DNA from: Bythopirellula sp041737835
Lineage (GTDB): Bacteria; Planctomycetota; Planctomycetia; Pirellulales; Lacipirellulaceae
Length of the DNA stretch: 64,000 nucleotides
Assembly (NCBI GenBank): GCA_041737835.1
Contig: JBGSQY010000040.1
Reading direction: 5' to 3' (one strand)
Of this stretch, positions 26,035-33,866 are shown piece by piece (the first letter of the stretch is position 1; the number at the start of each line of letters is the position of its first letter). The notes beneath the pieces were generated by a model. It saw only the letters and a program-made list of their open reading frames with translations. It searched no databases and had not been told where the DNA came from. Both the position numbers and the translations under genes were made by a program.

Positions 26035-26663
26035 CCCGGTTTACGACATTCAACGCCCAGGCAATTGGCCCAGCGATTTTCGCTCTCGACCAGTTTGAAC
26101 ATCGGATCGGTTGAATCGTTGAAGTACGCACGGCGAACATCGACGAACCCGACACCCTTGAGCTCCGCTTCCATAGAGCGGTAGTCCCACATCCACAAGT
26201 GCGTGCTCGTGCGGAGCCATTCGTAGAAGAACTTCACAACCCCCTTGGGTTTCTTTTCCATCCCCAATTGAACTGCGCGCAAAAATTCTTTGGAAGCTTC
26301 CGGCGAAGGATCATCGACATACTTCCGCGCCCAGTACTCAAGGTCCGGCAGCACGAACCGAAATACACCTCCCGGTTGGAGCAGTTTGAAAACATTTTTC
26401 AGCGTCGTCTGGCAATCTTCGAGCGAGAGATGTTCCAACACGTGCGAGCAGTACATCGCCTGGCAAGAATTCGCGGCCAGGGGCAAGCCTTTGATTACGT
26501 CGCCGTATTCCACATTCGGCGGGAAGCGATTGGCATTCTTTGTGTAATAGGTGCCCAGCAGCGGGGTCTTTTCAAACCGCAAAGTGGGCGAAGAATCGAA
26601 ATTCCGCCACTCCGTGGGGGCACAGTGTCCACAACCAAACTGGATATACTTGGAGTTATTCAT
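26031..26663 (-). CDS. SAM-dependent methyltransferase (class I)
   Basis: A 210-residue protein from ATG 26663 (an upstream ATG at 26681 adds six residues). It has a motif I-like QFGCGHCAPTEWRNFD, then SCQAMYCSHVLEHLSLED and LLQPGGVFRFVLPDLEYW, the usual pattern of motifs II and III in type-11 methyltransferases. The C-terminal HLWMWDYRSMEAELKGVGF is seen in methyltransferases near glycan or lipid gene clusters. The substrate is not evident. It converges on the importer operon, overlapping by 4 bases, and is probably not functionally linked to it. Confidence 0.85.
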   Translation of the reverse strand: MNNSKYIQFGCGHCAPTEWRNFDSSPTLRFEKTPLLGTYYTKNANRFPPNVEYGDVIKGLPLAANSCQAMYCSHVLEHLSLEDCQTTLKNVFKLLQPGGVFRFVLPDLEYWARKYVDDPSPEASKEFLRAVQLGMEKKPKGVVKFFYEWLRTSTHLWMWDYRSMEAELKGVGFVDVRRAYFNDSTDPMFKLVESENRWANCLGVECRKPG

Positions 26664-26871
26664 AGTCTCAGAACGGGGCATCGCGGCCGGACGCTAAAGT
26701 GGCGACTTGGAGGCATTTCTACCGATGATAATACGAGGAACCTACTTTCAGTAGCAAACGCCCCGCTAAGTCCCGTAGTTTTTTCTAAAGTTCACAATCG
26801 CTGGTTGGAAAACTGCCGAAAATAACGGCTGTGCGAGCACGCACACTCGGAAAACCGCTGCGATTCGCCTG

Positions 26872-26899
26872 TTAACCGCCTTGCCTCGACCTGTATACT
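26872..26899 (+). promoter_or_regulatory. Candidate desaturase promoter
   Basis: TTAACC, a 16-base spacer and TATACT resemble -35 and -10 boxes, about 50 bases before the desaturase ATG. The rest of the 285-base gap (26664-26948) shows nothing recognisable. Confidence 0.35.
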
Positions 26900-26948
26900 A
26901 TGGGGTGAACCGCAGAGGCCGGACGACCTGTTTATTTGAGTGGAATTC

Positions 26949-27965
26949 ATGGCTACCGACACAATCATCGACGAAGCTGATCCCGTTTTGGACTCCGAAT
27001 CCCAACCGAACGACGACATCGTCGCCGAGAACTTGGGACTCACCTCGGCCGCTGGCCGCAAGCTCGAATGGCCCGAAACGGCGGTCGATCCAGTCAAAGT
27101 CCGCTGGCGGTATGCGATCGGCATTCCGGTTGTTCACGTGCTCGCGTGTCTGGCGTTCTTTCCGTACTTCTTCAGTTGGACCGGCGTGGTGCTCGCGATT
27201 CTGGGCCTCTACGTGTTCGGCACGTTGGGCATCAATCTGTGTTATCACCGCCTGCTCACGCACCAAGGCTTCACCTGCCCCAAGTGGCTGGAACATTCCT
27301 TTGCGATCCTGGGCGTCTGCACGATGCAAGACACCCCCGCGTGTTGGGTCGCCATGCATCGGATTCATCACAAGCATTCCGACGATCGTCCCGATCCGCA
27401 TAGCCCGCTGGTGAACTTCTTTTGGGGTCACTGCGGCTGGTTGATGTTTTTGAATCGTGAATTCTTGAACGTCTACGACTACCAACGCTTCACTCGTGAT
27501 ATCCTCCGCGATCCGTTCTATATGAAGCTCGAAAAAAACGAGAACTGGCTGAAGGTTTATTTCATTTCGATGGCTGTGTTTTTCGCAGCGGGTTTCTTGA
27601 TCGGTTGGCCGCTGTGGGGAACTTCGGCAGGCGTGCAATTCGGCGCGAGCCTGTTGGTGTGGGGTGTGTTCGTGCGGACCGTTCTTACGTGGCACATCAC
27701 CTGGAGCGTGAACTCCTTCACCCACGTCTGGGGCTATCGCAATTACGAAACCGACGACAACAGCCGCAACAACTGGCTCGTGGGTTTGTGGGCCAACGGC
27801 GAAGGCTGGCATAACAATCATCATGCCGACCAACGCGCAGCCGCCCACGGCCACAAGTGGTACGAATTCGACCTGACGTGGCTGACGATTCTCGCGCTGA
27901 AAAAAGTCGGCCTCGTCAAAGACGTCGTGCTTCCCCGCGTCTGGCAAGAGAAGCAAGCGTCGTAG
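26949..27965 (+). CDS. Acyl-CoA/fatty acid desaturase
   Basis: A 338-residue membrane di-iron enzyme that adds a cis double bond to acyl chains. The three histidine boxes are complete: HRLLTH (100-105), HRIHHKH (137-143) and HNNHH (288-292). Hydrophobic segments at about 58-98, 202-222 and 230-250 give the usual two membrane hairpins. The start is ATG 26949 (MATDTIIDEAD); a GTG three codons before it is unlikely. It resembles the delta-9 acyl-CoA desaturase type rather than acyl-ACP enzymes. It appears monocistronic. Confidence 0.92.
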   Translation: MATDTIIDEADPVLDSESQPNDDIVAENLGLTSAAGRKLEWPETAVDPVKVRWRYAIGIPVVHVLACLAFFPYFFSWTGVVLAILGLYVFGTLGINLCYHRLLTHQGFTCPKWLEHSFAILGVCTMQDTPACWVAMHRIHHKHSDDRPDPHSPLVNFFWGHCGWLMFLNREFLNVYDYQRFTRDILRDPFYMKLEKNENWLKVYFISMAVFFAAGFLIGWPLWGTSAGVQFGASLLVWGVFVRTVLTWHITWSVNSFTHVWGYRNYETDDNSRNNWLVGLWANGEGWHNNHHADQRAAAHGHKWYEFDLTWLTILALKKVGLVKDVVLPRVWQEKQAS

Positions 27966-27966
27966 T

Positions 27967-28034
27967 AGTCAAGAGTCGAGAGCTAAGAGTCAAGTGCCAA
28001 ACAGTCTGGCTCTTGACCCTCGACCTTCTGCTCT
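27967..28034. repeat. Inverted repeat, GAGTCGAGAGC family, copy 1
   Basis: Imperfect hairpin with arms starting GTCAAGAGTCGAGAGC and TGGCTCTTGACC, between convergent desaturase and ndk genes. A related copy is at 34895-34985 and a fragment at 52254-52271. Confidence 0.6.
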
Positions 28035-28042
28035 TGGCTGCA

Positions 28043-28501
28043 TTATTCGTCCGCCGCACGCATCCAGGGCGTGATCGTTGGCGTGTACTCGCAGATTTCC
28101 TTCTCGCCGAAGTAGAGTGCGATCTCGCGCTTAGCGGCGTCGGGGCCATCACTGCCGTGCACCAAATTCATCTGCCGGCTGCTGCTGAAGTCGCCGCGGA
28201 TCGTGCCGGGGGCGGCATTCAGGCCGTTGGTTGCGCCCAACATGTCGCGCACGACTTTGATCGCCTCCAAGCCTTCGACGACCGCTGCCACGACGGGACC
28301 GCCCGTGACAAAAGCTTCCAGCGTGGGGTACCACCCCTTTTGCACGTGCTCGGCATAGTGCTGCTTCGCCAGATCGGGCGTGATCTTGAGCATCTTCATC
28401 GCCACGATGTTGAGGCCCTTTTGTTCAAAACGAGAAATCACCTGGCCCATCAGGCGGCGTTGGACACAATCGGGCTTAAGCAAAATGAAGGTGCGTTCCA
28501 T
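28043..28501 (-). CDS. ndk: Nucleoside diphosphate kinase
   Basis: Ndk transfers the gamma-phosphate of ATP to nucleoside diphosphates. With 152 residues it is normal length. It starts ERTFILLKPDCVQRRLMG, has the substrate region ATNGLNAAPGTIRGDF, and the phosphate-carrying histidine in NLVHGSDGPDAAKREIALYF. It is alone between a hairpin repeat and a repeat-rich gap. Confidence 0.96.
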   Translation of the reverse strand: MERTFILLKPDCVQRRLMGQVISRFEQKGLNIVAMKMLKITPDLAKQHYAEHVQKGWYPTLEAFVTGGPVVAAVVEGLEAIKVVRDMLGATNGLNAAPGTIRGDFSSSRQMNLVHGSDGPDAAKREIALYFGEKEICEYTPTITPWMRAADE

Positions 28502-28548
28502 GGTTCGTCAGTCGTTTGTTGTCAGTGGTAAGTTGTGAAAAACAAAAC

Positions 28549-28576
28549 AATAGCCGCGACTCAACGAGTCGCAGGG
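28549..28576. repeat. AATAGCCGCGA...TCGCAGG hairpin repeat, copy 1
   Basis: AATAGCCGCGACTCAACGAG then TCGCAGGG forms a small stem and is preceded by GTCAGT-type sequence. A second copy precedes sufC at 39375-39402 with the same flanking GTTGTCAGT context. Confidence 0.5.
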
Positions 28577-28659
28577 AATCGCAAATTTTAAGGGAAATTC
28601 GACTCCCTCTCAAGGTCGCTCGGTTAACCAGCAGGGTGATTCAAAAATTCAAATTGGGT

Positions 28660-28757
28660 GGCACGTCTGGGGTGGCATGGCCTCGGAGGTACTCCGACGT
28701 GGCCATGTTTTTTCGAGGTTTAAACATGCCCACGAGTACGAGGGCATGCCACACAAA
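28660..28757. repeat. GGTGGCATGGCC palindrome cluster
   Basis: Contains TGGCATGGCCTCGGAGG then TACTCCGACGTGGCCATG, and further on CATGCCCACGAGTACGAGGG then CATGCCAC. Each half folds on itself, and the ends (GGTGGCATG / CATGCCAC) pair with each other. It has the look of a small non-coding repeat in a 287-base gap without genes. Confidence 0.55.
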
Positions 28758-28788
28758 CTCCGTTTTCTATTCTTTCAATCAAACTCGC

Positions 28789-29922
28789 TTAACCCGTTTC
28801 CTGATAGGGCGGCTTGAGGTTTGCGAGGTTGGCCAGCTTTGCTTGGTTTGCACCCCTTTGAAACGTGCAAACCTGCGGCAAACCTAAATCTTCGTTCGCG
28901 TTGGGAAGCACCCAAACATAGCTGCCCGTCGGTCCTTTGCGAGACAGGCCTCCCAATTCGCTCAAAGCACGGCGGAGTGACCTCTCCGCAATTCGTTCGA
29001 GTTTCGCCGCCGAGATGATGTCCTGTGCCAATCGTCCTCCGGCTTCCAGTTGATCTTTCAGCCAGAGCACCACCGCTTCCCTGCGAAGTTCGTAGCTATT
29101 CAGTGAAGGAACATCGCTTTTGGCCAAAACTGGCACCTGCGACATCTCCACCGGCGTGTCCTCCCACTCCAAGCAAGGAGCTTCATAAGAGTCCTTGCCC
29201 GCAATCCGAAATTTCATGGCGCGGCTATCCGGTGCCAGACTGTTTTTCACCGGCACGAGATACCGGCACGCACGATCCCGGCGGTCGCGGACAATCGTCC
29301 ACACAGCCCGTGCCGCCTCGCCAAAGTGGGGCGTGCGATTGACAAGCAGCACCCCGACCTGCAATCGCTGCGCAAGCTCGACGAGGCTGGCGATCATCAG
29401 TTTCTGTTCGTGAGGCTTGGGGTTCAAATAGTTCGACAGTGGATCGATCACCAGTAGTCGGCAATCATCGATACTCTCGATGATCTCGGTGAGCATCTCG
29501 ATCGTCCCTTCGATCGAGAAGGGAGTCCTTTCGCCGTCGATCGGCCCCGCCTTTTCGATTTCCTGCAGAATAAACACCCGATCCAGGACGGCGCGCATCT
29601 TGTGAAGGCGCAGACGAATCGTGTCCTCGGGGGCATCGGCTTCGGTCAGATACAAGACGCCACTTTCGCGTTCGATGTGATTGGTTGCCTTGTCCGGCCA
29701 AACCTGACCATTGGTGACCCGCGCGGCAATGCTGAGCGCGACCAGGCTTTTGCCGATGCCGTCGGGCCCGACAATCATCGAAACCTTATTGGCCGGGAAC
29801 CAATCGCGTCACAGCCACTTGACGGTACTTTCAGGAATACAACCCACCGATTGAACGAGCGGCCTGTCGCCATAATATTCCCGCGGCTTCAAAGGATAAG
29901 GACGATAACTTCTGCCAGACAT
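28789..29922 (-). pseudogene. RepA-like AAA ATPase (AAA_25) with an in-frame stop
   Basis: The intact part (29778-28789, 329 residues) has Walker A GPDGIGKS, a Walker B-like CRLLVIDPL and a C-terminal winged-helix region, as in the RepA/AAA_25 ATPases of plasmids, phages and islands. The frame continues upstream for 48 codons to ATG 29922 with a credible N-terminus (VGCIPESTVKWL, then RDWFPANKVS) but a TGA stands at 29811-29809. Relatives typically read WLW at this point, so a TGG to TGA change is likely. Restart at the ATG just before the Walker motif would remove the strand leading into the P-loop. Probably an inactivated mobile-element relic. Confidence 0.75.
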
Positions 29923-30240
29923 AACACCACTCATGCAAAATTACTAAGGACGAAACCGTGGCGCAGGCTTCCAGCCTGTGAATTTGAATTGTCATCTCCA
30001 AGACAGGCAGGATGCCTGCCCCACGGCCTTTGGTTTAGCACAAGCCGTGGCACAATTTCTACAAAAAAATCTGGGTGAGAGGTATTATTACACGCAGAGA
30101 CGCAGCGGCCGCGGAGAGAAGAAAATGGGGGGTGGCCAAGAATGGTGGGTTGACGGTGGGGTGGCAAGTCTAAAAAGGGACATGTAGCTGAGCAGGATTA
30201 AGTGGAGATATTTTTTATTCCTTTCTTCACTCAAAGAGTT
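29923..30240. other. 318-base gap with a terminal-repeat element
   Basis: Holds the 29956-30026 inverted repeat and a purine-rich stretch (ACGCAGAGACGCAGCGGCC around 30090). No coding potential was seen. Confidence 0.5.
29956..30026. repeat. CCGTGG...CCACGG inverted repeat
   Basis: Arms 29956-29980 (CCGTGGCGCAGGCTTCCAGC...) and 30002-30026 pair at about 22 of 25 positions around a 21-base spacer. Each arm also contains its own small palindrome (CAGGCTTCCAGCCTG, GGCAGGATGCCTGCC). Compact and MITE-like, directly upstream of the AAA ATPase remnant. Confidence 0.6.
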
Positions 30241-30609
30241 TCATCGGTCGTTGAGTATTTGTGTCAACTCAATAGCTACGAGATTATCAAGAACTAGCTT
30301 TTCACCATCATCAACTGTCAGTGGCGCTTGTAGTATTTGTGTAGCCGAAGGGCTCATGTCATGCTTTTTGACATAATCGGAAATGTAATCAGCTATTGCT
30401 GTACTTATTTCAGCCTCATATCCACTGGCAGAATTTTTGAATTCTAGCTCACAGTTTACTGTAAGTTCCTGTCCCGTCTTTAGCCTCGAGCTAACGGTCA
30501 CTTGCTCAATGTTCACTTGCAAGTCCGAATGTCGGGTTCCATTGCATCCTACGAGAACGAGGAACGAAATAAGCACAGATAGCCAGCGATTCCAGGGAAT
30601 TTCTAACAT
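30241..30609 (-). CDS. Small putative lipoprotein
   Basis: A 122-residue protein from ATG 30609. The N-terminus is basic then hydrophobic (WLSVLISFLVLV) and ends in a lipobox-like LVGC with Cys22. The mature part includes an immunoglobulin-like strand pattern (QVNIEQVTVSSRL, LTVNCELEF). I know no family. Base composition is visibly more AT-rich than the neighbouring housekeeping genes, which fits acquired DNA. It lies 17 bases downstream of the antitoxin-like gene and may share its transcript. Confidence 0.65.
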   Translation of the reverse strand: MLEIPWNRWLSVLISFLVLVGCNGTRHSDLQVNIEQVTVSSRLKTGQELTVNCELEFKNSASGYEAEISTAIADYISDYVKKHDMSPSATQILQAPLTVDDGEKLVLDNLVAIELTQILNDR

Positions 30610-30626
30610 CGAAATCAATTCTCCTA

Positions 30627-30911
30627 TCAGTCCTTGAATAGCCGTTGTCTCACATCTTCCCAAGATAAGCCGGCTTGAGGTGAGGATTTTCGCAGTTCCA
30701 AGCGACGATCCAATTCAGCCCGTTGAGTTGCCGTAAGCTCGATGGGCTGCGAATCCTCAGCAATGCTGTCCCAAAGTTCTTCCACGAGCACTAGCCGCGC
30801 GGAAACCGGCAAACTCAAAATTTCTGGGGGGAGAAGGGAATCGCTTATGTCACGTATGCTAGCCGGATGAGGTCTGAACGGATTAAGAAAGTTGTTCTTT
30901 AAGTTTATCAC
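30627..30911 (-). CDS. Addiction-module (TIGR02574-type) protein, orphan
   Basis: A 94-residue protein whose residues 29-94 match the addiction-module component family: ILSLPVSARLVLVEELWDSI, then LTATQRAELDRRLE and LSWEDVRQRLF. Members act as antitoxins for RelE/ParE-type toxins encoded directly downstream. Here the next gene is a lipoprotein, so the partner is missing. The first 25 residues are atypical and the true start may be internal. It sits in the repeat-rich accessory patch. Confidence 0.7.
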   Translation of the reverse strand: MINLKNNFLNPFRPHPASIRDISDSLLPPEILSLPVSARLVLVEELWDSIAEDSQPIELTATQRAELDRRLELRKSSPQAGLSWEDVRQRLFKD

Positions 30912-31246
30912 AAGGCTAATGTGGTGTCACTTTCGTTGGAGAGGTCCTGACAATTCATGGAATTCGTCGGGTGCCACTGGCTTGCCAGTGTCTTAAAAGC
31001 CATGCTCTTGCGGATTGTCTTAGAAGAAATGTGACCAGCAAGATGGGTGATGCGCTTGTCACGATGGATTGTCGGTCACGTTTAGTTGAAGAGCACTGGC
31101 GAGCCAGTGGCACCCGAAAAAATGAGTTTCAAAAATAATGGATTCCCGGCCCCGCGGAAAGACTCCGGGCGCTCACGCTTACGGCTCGCCGGGTCTTCGC
31201 CGTTCTCCCCCTTCCGCCCTCCGCCTTCCCCCCTTATCCTCTGTTG
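30912..31246. other. 335-base gap with a 147-base inverted-repeat element
   Basis: Contains the element at 30969-31115 and, before nfo, a GC-rich stretch (CCCCGCGGAAAG, then pyrimidine-rich CCTTCCGCCCTCC). No gene was seen. Confidence 0.5.
30969..31115. repeat. MITE-like element with 22-bp terminal inverted repeats
   Basis: The left end GGGTGCCACTGGCTTGCCAG(TG) and the right end CACTGGCGAGCCAGTGGCAC(CC) match at 21 of 22 positions in inverted orientation. Each end is itself a palindrome (CACTGGC-N2-GCCAGTG). The 103-base interior has no coding potential. This is the layout of a small non-autonomous mobile element or a large REP-like pair. Confidence 0.7.
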
Positions 31247-32104
31247 ATGGCGATTCTCGGTTCCCACATGTCGATTGCCGGCGGCTATTACAAATCCGTC
31301 GAAGCCGCCAGCAAGGCGGGATGTAACTGCGTCCAGCTATTTACAAAAAATAACAATCAGTGGAGAGCCAAGGAAATCACCGAGGCCGAGGCCGTGCCCT
31401 TTCGGGAATCGCTCAAGTCGCTGGGCATCACGCACCCGATTTCGCACGATTCGTATTTGATCAACATGGCGAGCCCCGACCCCGAGTTGTGGCAGAAATC
31501 GATCGATGCGTTTGTGGTCGAACTCCAACGGGCCGAGCAGTTGGGGATTCCCTATGTCGTCGCCCATCCGGGGGCGTTTACCACTTCCAGCGAAGAGGCG
31601 GGGCTGAAACGGATCGCGCAAGCGCTGGATGAAGTTCATGGCCAGCTGCCCGGTTGCCAAGCGAAGTGCCTGTTGGAAACGACGGCGGGGCAGGGGAGCA
31701 ATCTCGGTGCGAAGTTCGAGCACTTAGCCACGATCATCGATCTCGTGAAAGATCCCGACCGCGTGGGCGTGTGCGTCGACACCTGCCACATCTTCGCGGC
31801 CGGGTATCCGCTCGATACGTTGAAGAATTACAAAGCCACGATGAAGGAGCTCGATCTCATCGTCGGCATCGACCGCGTGAAGGCGTTTCATCTCAACGAC
31901 AGCCTCAAGGAGTTGGGCTCGCACGTTGATCGACACGCCCATATCGGCCGCGGGAAGATGGGGCTCGAGCCGTTTCGCAATCTGATGAACGATAAGCGGT
32001 TCAACAAAGTGCCGATGTATCTGGAAACCGCCAAGGGCGAAGAAGACGGCGAGGATCTGGACGTGATCAATCTGCGAACGCTGCGCGGGTTGATTGCGAA
32101 GTAA
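31247..32104 (+). CDS. nfo: Endonuclease IV (AP endonuclease)
   Basis: Nfo cuts DNA at abasic sites during base-excision repair, using three zinc ions. From ATG 31247 it has 285 residues, usual for the family. It starts AILGSHMSIAGGYYKSVEAA and has QLFTKNNNQW, VAHPGAF, LLETTAGQGSNLG, VGVCVDTCHIFAAGY and the zinc-site regions HLNDSLKELGSHVDRHAHIG, all conserved. The start is decided by homology; the TTG one codon upstream is less likely. It seems monocistronic. Confidence 0.96.
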   Translation: MAILGSHMSIAGGYYKSVEAASKAGCNCVQLFTKNNNQWRAKEITEAEAVPFRESLKSLGITHPISHDSYLINMASPDPELWQKSIDAFVVELQRAEQLGIPYVVAHPGAFTTSSEEAGLKRIAQALDEVHGQLPGCQAKCLLETTAGQGSNLGAKFEHLATIIDLVKDPDRVGVCVDTCHIFAAGYPLDTLKNYKATMKELDLIVGIDRVKAFHLNDSLKELGSHVDRHAHIGRGKMGLEPFRNLMNDKRFNKVPMYLETAKGEEDGEDLDVINLRTLRGLIAK

Positions 32105-32110
32105 GCGCAG

Positions 32111-32231
32111 TTGTCATTCTGAGAGAGCCCTGGCGACCGAAGAATCTGGTTTGCCATACCAAGCAGCATGGAAACCGCACGACGATTTAAGCCAGATTCC
32201 TCAGGTCGTGGAACTCCCTTCGGAATGACAA
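32111..32231. repeat. GTCATTCTGAG...GAATGAC inverted repeat, copy 1
   Basis: Left end TTGTCATTCTGAGAGAGCCC with CGAAGAATCTGG; right end CCAGATTCCTCAGG with CTTCGGAATGACAA. The ends are complementary. A second copy is at 62134-62249. This sequence family is a widespread extragenic repeat in several phyla. Confidence 0.65.
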
Positions 32232-32794
32232 GAATCACGTCTCAAATTCACCATCCGCCACGGCGGCAACTCAGCGGCGAGTTTGGGAAAGAACTTGTCG
32301 ATGTAGCCGAGGTCACTCAATTCTTGCAGATCGCCAGTCGGCGGGTCAGCGCTTTTGAGCAGCACGATTTCATCGGCACCCAGGCAAATCGCCAAGCGCG
32401 CGGCGATGGAGTCGCTGGTGACGTCCCACGATTCGTGGAGCTTGGTGCCGGGGAGTAAAGGTTCGCAGTCCCGCAACCAAGCTTCTGGAGCAAGAACATA
32501 GCACGCATCGGTTTCCGCCAGATTATCGGGGGAAGTGATGCACTGTGCGGCTGGAACATTGCCTGCGAAAGTCAGCGCCAATGCGTTCATAATCGCGATG
32601 CAGGACCAGTGATCGGTCGCGTCGTCGTCTTGACTTTCCATCCGCACGGCATCGACAAGAATGCCGCCGCCTGGAATGAGTATGTTCTGTGCGGAAGCTT
32701 GTTGATCGAGCCATCTTTGAATTTGTACGCCCAGGTTCGGCAGATTCAATAAGCTGCCACCAACTTTGACGACGCGTATAAAGGGTTTTGGCAT
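32201..32794 (-). CDS. mfnE: Amino acid kinase family protein, MfnE-like
   Basis: A 197-residue member of the amino acid kinase superfamily. It starts with VVKVGGSLLNLPNLG and has the NILIPGGGILVDAVR phosphate region and the DVTSDSIAARLAICLGADE nucleotide site. Methanofuran synthesis uses such a kinase, MfnE, to phosphorylate 5-(aminomethyl)-3-furanmethanol phosphate. The assignment rests on the next two genes being MfnF- and MfnD-like. The protein is short but complete. Its stop codon lies inside the 32111-32231 repeat, which therefore encodes the last residues (RDSCHSEGSSTT), a likely repeat-derived tail. Confidence 0.75.
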   Translation of the reverse strand: MPKPFIRVVKVGGSLLNLPNLGVQIQRWLDQQASAQNILIPGGGILVDAVRMESQDDDATDHWSCIAIMNALALTFAGNVPAAQCITSPDNLAETDACYVLAPEAWLRDCEPLLPGTKLHESWDVTSDSIAARLAICLGADEIVLLKSADPPTGDLQELSDLGYIDKFFPKLAAELPPWRMVNLRRDSCHSEGSSTT

Positions 32795-32821
32795 GAAACC
32801 GTGCTATTCGTTGAATCGCGG

Positions 32822-33829
32822 CTACTTTGTTTCAGAAGCGATTACCGCCAGGGCATGCGCCGTCGCGCAGCGGCTGACTTCAGGGCCCAAGATTTTTGTG
32901 AGTGAAATCACGGAAACGTCGAACTCAAGACGCTTGAGAAGTCGTCTCGCGAGAAACTCTCCGTGGCCACTTAGCACAATCACCTCAGGACTTTGTCCCA
33001 TGACACCAATCACCTGCGAAAATGCAGGCTCGAGAAGTTTGAGTTGAGCCTCTTGAATCTCTTCGGCAAAACTTATGACCTCTGCACGGCTGACCAATTC
33101 GCAATCACCACAAACCATGCGGGCGAGGCGTGCGTGGGCTGAGTCAAAGTCAAACGGCTGGCCATCCGCGGTGGAAAGATTTTCGCTATCTTCCGCCAAT
33201 TCTTTCAACAGCAGGTAGGCGTCGCCCGTGGTGGCGAACAATTCTTGAGCCACGGGACACGCACTGTCGTGCCATTGCAGGTGAGAGACTACTGCGCAGA
33301 CGGGGCTGCGCTCGATTCCGGTGTAAACCAACTCGCCGGACTTGAGTCGATCGGGATCAGTTCGTCCGTGACCCGCTTCTTGAGTGTGGAGAATGGGAAT
33401 GATGTCGGTTGTCGTGGAGCCGATATCCACTAACATGCCCGGCTTGTCGTCACAGAAAGTTGCGGCGAAGGTGGCCAGCGCGTGCCAGTTGCTGGCCGCG
33501 GTGAGCAGATATTTCTCACACGCTTCGTCGGCGGAAACAAACTCGCCGGTTGTTTGATAAAACAAAACGGGCGTTCCGCCGGCCGCTTTCAATGTGGCGT
33601 CGACGATGTGCCGCACGCCTGCGCGTTTGGTTTCAAAACAGTCGCAGAGCTCGCCGGTCATGGTGACCACAATGCGATTGTGCGGTGGCGCTTCGGCCAA
33701 GCAATGCGCCAACTGGGTTGCGAGTTGTTCGGGTTGCTTCCAGAGCGCGAAGGGATGGCTCGCGGCGTAGCCTTGGCCGTCGGCCAGTTTGATGTTGGCA
33801 CCGCCGATGTCGAGGGCGAGGAGGTTCAT
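32822..33829 (-). CDS. mfnF: MfnF-like H4MPT-linked C1 pathway protein
   Basis: A 335-residue hydantoinase/oxoprolinase-fold protein of the TIGR03123 type. It has LALDIGGANIKLADGQGY, VTMTGELCDCFETK, the VDIGSTTTDIIPI motif, ELVYTGIERSPVCA and the closing HALAVIASETK. In methanogens the matching enzyme (MfnF, MJ1427) joins the furan diphosphate to gamma-glutamyltyramine to form the methanofuran core. ATG 33829 follows a GGGAGAA ribosome site; a longer frame to 33874 would overlap the upstream gene. It is 27 bases from the kinase gene, in the same operon. Confidence 0.85.
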   Translation of the reverse strand: MNLLALDIGGANIKLADGQGYAASHPFALWKQPEQLATQLAHCLAEAPPHNRIVVTMTGELCDCFETKRAGVRHIVDATLKAAGGTPVLFYQTTGEFVSADEACEKYLLTAASNWHALATFAATFCDDKPGMLVDIGSTTTDIIPILHTQEAGHGRTDPDRLKSGELVYTGIERSPVCAVVSHLQWHDSACPVAQELFATTGDAYLLLKELAEDSENLSTADGQPFDFDSAHARLARMVCGDCELVSRAEVISFAEEIQEAQLKLLEPAFSQVIGVMGQSPEVIVLSGHGEFLARRLLKRLEFDVSVISLTKILGPEVSRCATAHALAVIASETK

Positions 33830-33866
33830 TGGTTCTCCCGGCCCGCGTTGCGGCCCGGCTATTGAG

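Noticed and set aside
26881..27414. Plus-strand frame of 177 codons
   Set aside because: Out-of-frame shadow of the desaturase gene, Ser/Arg/Pro-rich.
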